The notes under the pieces were generated by a model. That model had not been told where the DNA came from, ran no database searches, and saw only the letters and a list, made by a program, of their open reading frames with translations. A stretch of 25,939 nt of DNA from JBDKGH01 sp039798265 (GTDB lineage: Bacteria > Bacteroidota > Bacteroidia > Flavobacteriales_D > Sanyastnellaceae), in the NCBI GenBank assembly GCA_039798265.1, contig JBDKGH010000063.1, positions 1 through 25,939 of the forward strand, in the 5' to 3' direction. Of this stretch, positions 23,966 through 25,939 are shown piece by piece. The translations under genes were made by a program, and so were the position numbers. Each line of letters opens with the position of its first letter. Positions within the stretch are counted from its first letter, which is position 1.

Positions 23966-25939
23966 TTAGAAGTTATCCAAATCGATTGGACGCATGATAC
24001 CGAACCACTTCAGTACTTTTTCACCGGTGCCAGGCACGTTTACGTGAATGATGTAAGTACCGCTCGCAATCGGAATGTTCTTCATGTTTTTCAAATCCCA
24101 ATCCAATTGAGTAGTAGGATCTGACTTCTTGAATTGACGTACCAATGTTCCGTTCAAATCGTAGATAGTGATCGTACACTCGTAAGGGAGGTTAACAATC
24201 TTCACGCGGTTGTCTAGCTTACTTGTTTCATATGAACTGAAAGCATAGTAAGGGTTAGGCACTACGTTGATGATGTCAAGCGCTGAAGTCAACTCTTCGT
24301 TATCACGAGTAATTGGAGCCAAATTCTTCGTAGAGAAACGGTATAAGTTTCTCCAAGAGTTAAGTGATCCTGCTGTGTTTTCTACGTCTGCTTGGTTATA
24401 GCTAAATGGAACAAACTGTTTAGCGACGCGCATAGAAACACGAACTTCATTAGGTACCAAACCATCTTCTGGTGAAAGCATTGGATACTCTGGGTTAGTC
24501 AATGAAGAAGTTACCCAAGTGCATGAACGGAATACACGCTTCCAGTTTGAACTGGTCAAGTTTGGATTACCCAAGTTAGCTGACAAGTATGCACCTTGGT
24601 CATAAGCTGGCATGAGTGCAGTGTTGTTGTCTTCGTAGCTGAGGTTTTTGAAAACATAAACCCAGTGCTGACCACCAAAAATAGGAGTGCCGTTGTCGCT
24701 GTACAATACAGAAGAAGGGTTAAACAACATGTCATTACCGTTGTCACCTTCTAACCATGAGTCTTCACCGAATGCCATATTCAAGCGTTCACCAGTACCG
24801 AGGTCAATTGCATAACCAGGGAACCAGCCCATACCGATGGCTCCGTTGAGTTCGCCTTCAGCAGCATTATAGCCACTTTGACCAGCCCAACGACCGTTTT
24901 TGTCAACAGATGGGTGACGACGAACTTTCATTTTCTCAGGATCAACAGTGTCATCACCATCAACGTCTTGAGCAAGAGCTGGGTCAGCTTGCATTTCCAA
25001 TACTGGAACGCGAGACCACTTGCTCTTATCAGGAGTCAATACAATATCAACGTTATTCAAACCGTAGATATTTGAAATGCGCACTACTGACAACGCATCA
25101 AGGTCTCCTTTGAGGTCTTCTGTAGTTGGTGCGATGGTATTGATTATTTCTCCATCGAATTCAGCAGAGAAAGATACCAAGCAGTAAGGACTCACAGCAC
25201 CGCCTAGTACACCTTCGTACACTTCGCGTGCGTCAGTGAATGGCTCAGCTGAAATACCATCTTCATAGTCGTCATACAAACGTTCGAGGTCGGCTTGCGT
25301 GCCTTCACCTTCTGTTTTGGTGGTACCTGCGCGAATCCAGTTTTGTTCTACGAAACCTTCATCATCTGGAATACCTGTTAACCAAGGTTGTGATGGATTA
25401 TCGAAAGTGATCGAAGCACTGAGGAAGTCAGTGAAGTGTTTCACTTGGTTTCCATCATCATCTAGGTATTCATAGAAGCCCCAGTTGATAGAAATACCCA
25501 AGTCAAGTAATACGTTTTCACTTCCGATACGGAAGGCTTGATCATTGGTGTACTCTACGTTGTTTGTTACATCGGTCAACACCCAGAACAAAGAGTCTGG
25601 TGAATTTTCACCGTCAGGTCCAGTTAATTTCAATTCGAAGTCGGCACCTACTAATAGAAGTGGGTCAACTACTTTTACATCTACTGGTCCGTTGTTAGGC
25701 AAGTAGGTCAAGTTTGGAGTGTTGTTGTTCGCAAGGATATCCGCTTCTGTTTCTGCGTCAATCACAAGGTTGTTAAACCCGTTACCTCTACCTTCAATAC
25801 GAGTCAAGAACACACCATCACCGTATTGTGAGTTTTGGATAGTTCCTTCGTTTTCTGGAGATGGGTTGTGAGGAACTGCAGCGATGCTTTGGATCTCACC
25901 TTGTGTACCACGACGTGAAGCTAAGTAAGCCTCGTCTTG
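23966..25939 (-). CDS. Large T9SS cargo protein, C-terminal part (5' end beyond window)
   Basis: The frame is open to the window edge at 25939, so at least 657 residues are present and the start lies outside; an internal GTG at 25813 is not the true start. The final ~100 residues, VVPNPYYAFSSYETSK through CTITIYDLNGTLVRQF to the LKWFGIMRP end, form a T9SS-type sorting domain of the kind with an extended NPYY motif. The body is Asp/Asn/Gly-rich with beta-strand patterns, including many DDGN and DGDD-like acidic turns that could bind calcium. No catalytic motif was recognised. It is followed by the PorV/PorQ-family gene. Confidence 0.8.
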   Translation of the reverse strand, partial: QDEAYLASRRGTQGEIQSIAAVPHNPSPENEGTIQNSQYGDGVFLTRIEGRGNGFNNLVIDAETEADILANNNTPNLTYLPNNGPVDVKVVDPLLLVGADFELKLTGPDGENSPDSLFWVLTDVTNNVEYTNDQAFRIGSENVLLDLGISINWGFYEYLDDDGNQVKHFTDFLSASITFDNPSQPWLTGIPDDEGFVEQNWIRAGTTKTEGEGTQADLERLYDDYEDGISAEPFTDAREVYEGVLGGAVSPYCLVSFSAEFDGEIINTIAPTTEDLKGDLDALSVVRISNIYGLNNVDIVLTPDKSKWSRVPVLEMQADPALAQDVDGDDTVDPEKMKVRRHPSVDKNGRWAGQSGYNAAEGELNGAIGMGWFPGYAIDLGTGERLNMAFGEDSWLEGDNGNDMLFNPSSVLYSDNGTPIFGGQHWVYVFKNLSYEDNNTALMPAYDQGAYLSANLGNPNLTSSNWKRVFRSCTWVTSSLTNPEYPMLSPEDGLVPNEVRVSMRVAKQFVPFSYNQADVENTAGSLNSWRNLYRFSTKNLAPITRDNEELTSALDIINVVPNPYYAFSSYETSKLDNRVKIVNLPYECTITIYDLNGTLVRQFKKSDPTTQLDWDLKNMKNIPIASGTYIIHVNVPGTGEKVLKWFGIMRPIDLDNF

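Overview
The window looks like a piece of a Bacteroidota chromosome, most likely from the order Flavobacteriales. The evidence is several secreted proteins ending in type IX secretion (T9SS) sorting domains, a PorV/PorQ-family outer-membrane protein, a RemB/Wzi-like outer-membrane protein, a DUF4290 protein, and promoter-like TAnnTTTG boxes close to start codons in place of strong Shine-Dalgarno sites. The species cannot be named from the sequence alone. Most genes are housekeeping or cell-envelope genes. I see no prophage, transposase, CRISPR array, tRNA or rRNA.

Layout. 1-1707: the end of one T9SS cargo gene, then a second whole one overlapping it by one base. 1708-2500: a 793-base gap between convergent genes, packed with palindromic and tandem repeats. 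2501-4522 (minus): a monofunctional peptidoglycan glycosyltransferase and a secreted bleomycin-hydrolase-like cysteine peptidase. 4671-7234 (plus): D-Ala-D-Ala ligase, then a secreted protein joining a heme c site, a PHM-like copper monooxygenase domain and a T9SS tail. 7235-7798 (minus): ruvC. 7837-13780 (plus): a family 2 glycosyltransferase, an OppC-type permease, GDP-L-fucose synthase, a RemB/Wzi-like outer-membrane protein and a WecA/TagO-like lipid-carrier sugar-phosphate transferase. 13777-15486 (minus): a sigma-54 activator with no DNA-binding domain and an NlpC/P60 hydrolase. 15575-21868 (plus): a UvrD/PcrA helicase, a DUF4290 protein, a lipoprotein, a HupE/UreJ-like membrane protein, then yidD, a small lipoprotein and hemB. 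21936-25939 (minus): a HIT protein, greA, a PorV/PorQ-family protein and the 3' end of a large T9SS cargo gene.

How the genes fit together. Envelope work dominates: wall synthesis (ddl, glycosyltransferase) and remodelling (NlpC/P60), surface polysaccharide (GT2, fucose synthase, RemB/Wzi-like, WecA-like), and export of surface proteins by T9SS. The PorV-family gene lies directly downstream of a T9SS cargo gene, so the two are probably co-expressed. Many neighbours are tightly packed, with 4-base start/stop overlaps and convergent stop codons that touch or overlap.

The parts most worth a second look are the heme/copper monooxygenase-like T9SS protein, the repeat-filled gap at 1708-2500, the sigma-54 regulator without its DNA-binding domain, and the promoter plus terminator arrangement in front of greA. 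I did not find a clear multi-gene system that is new.
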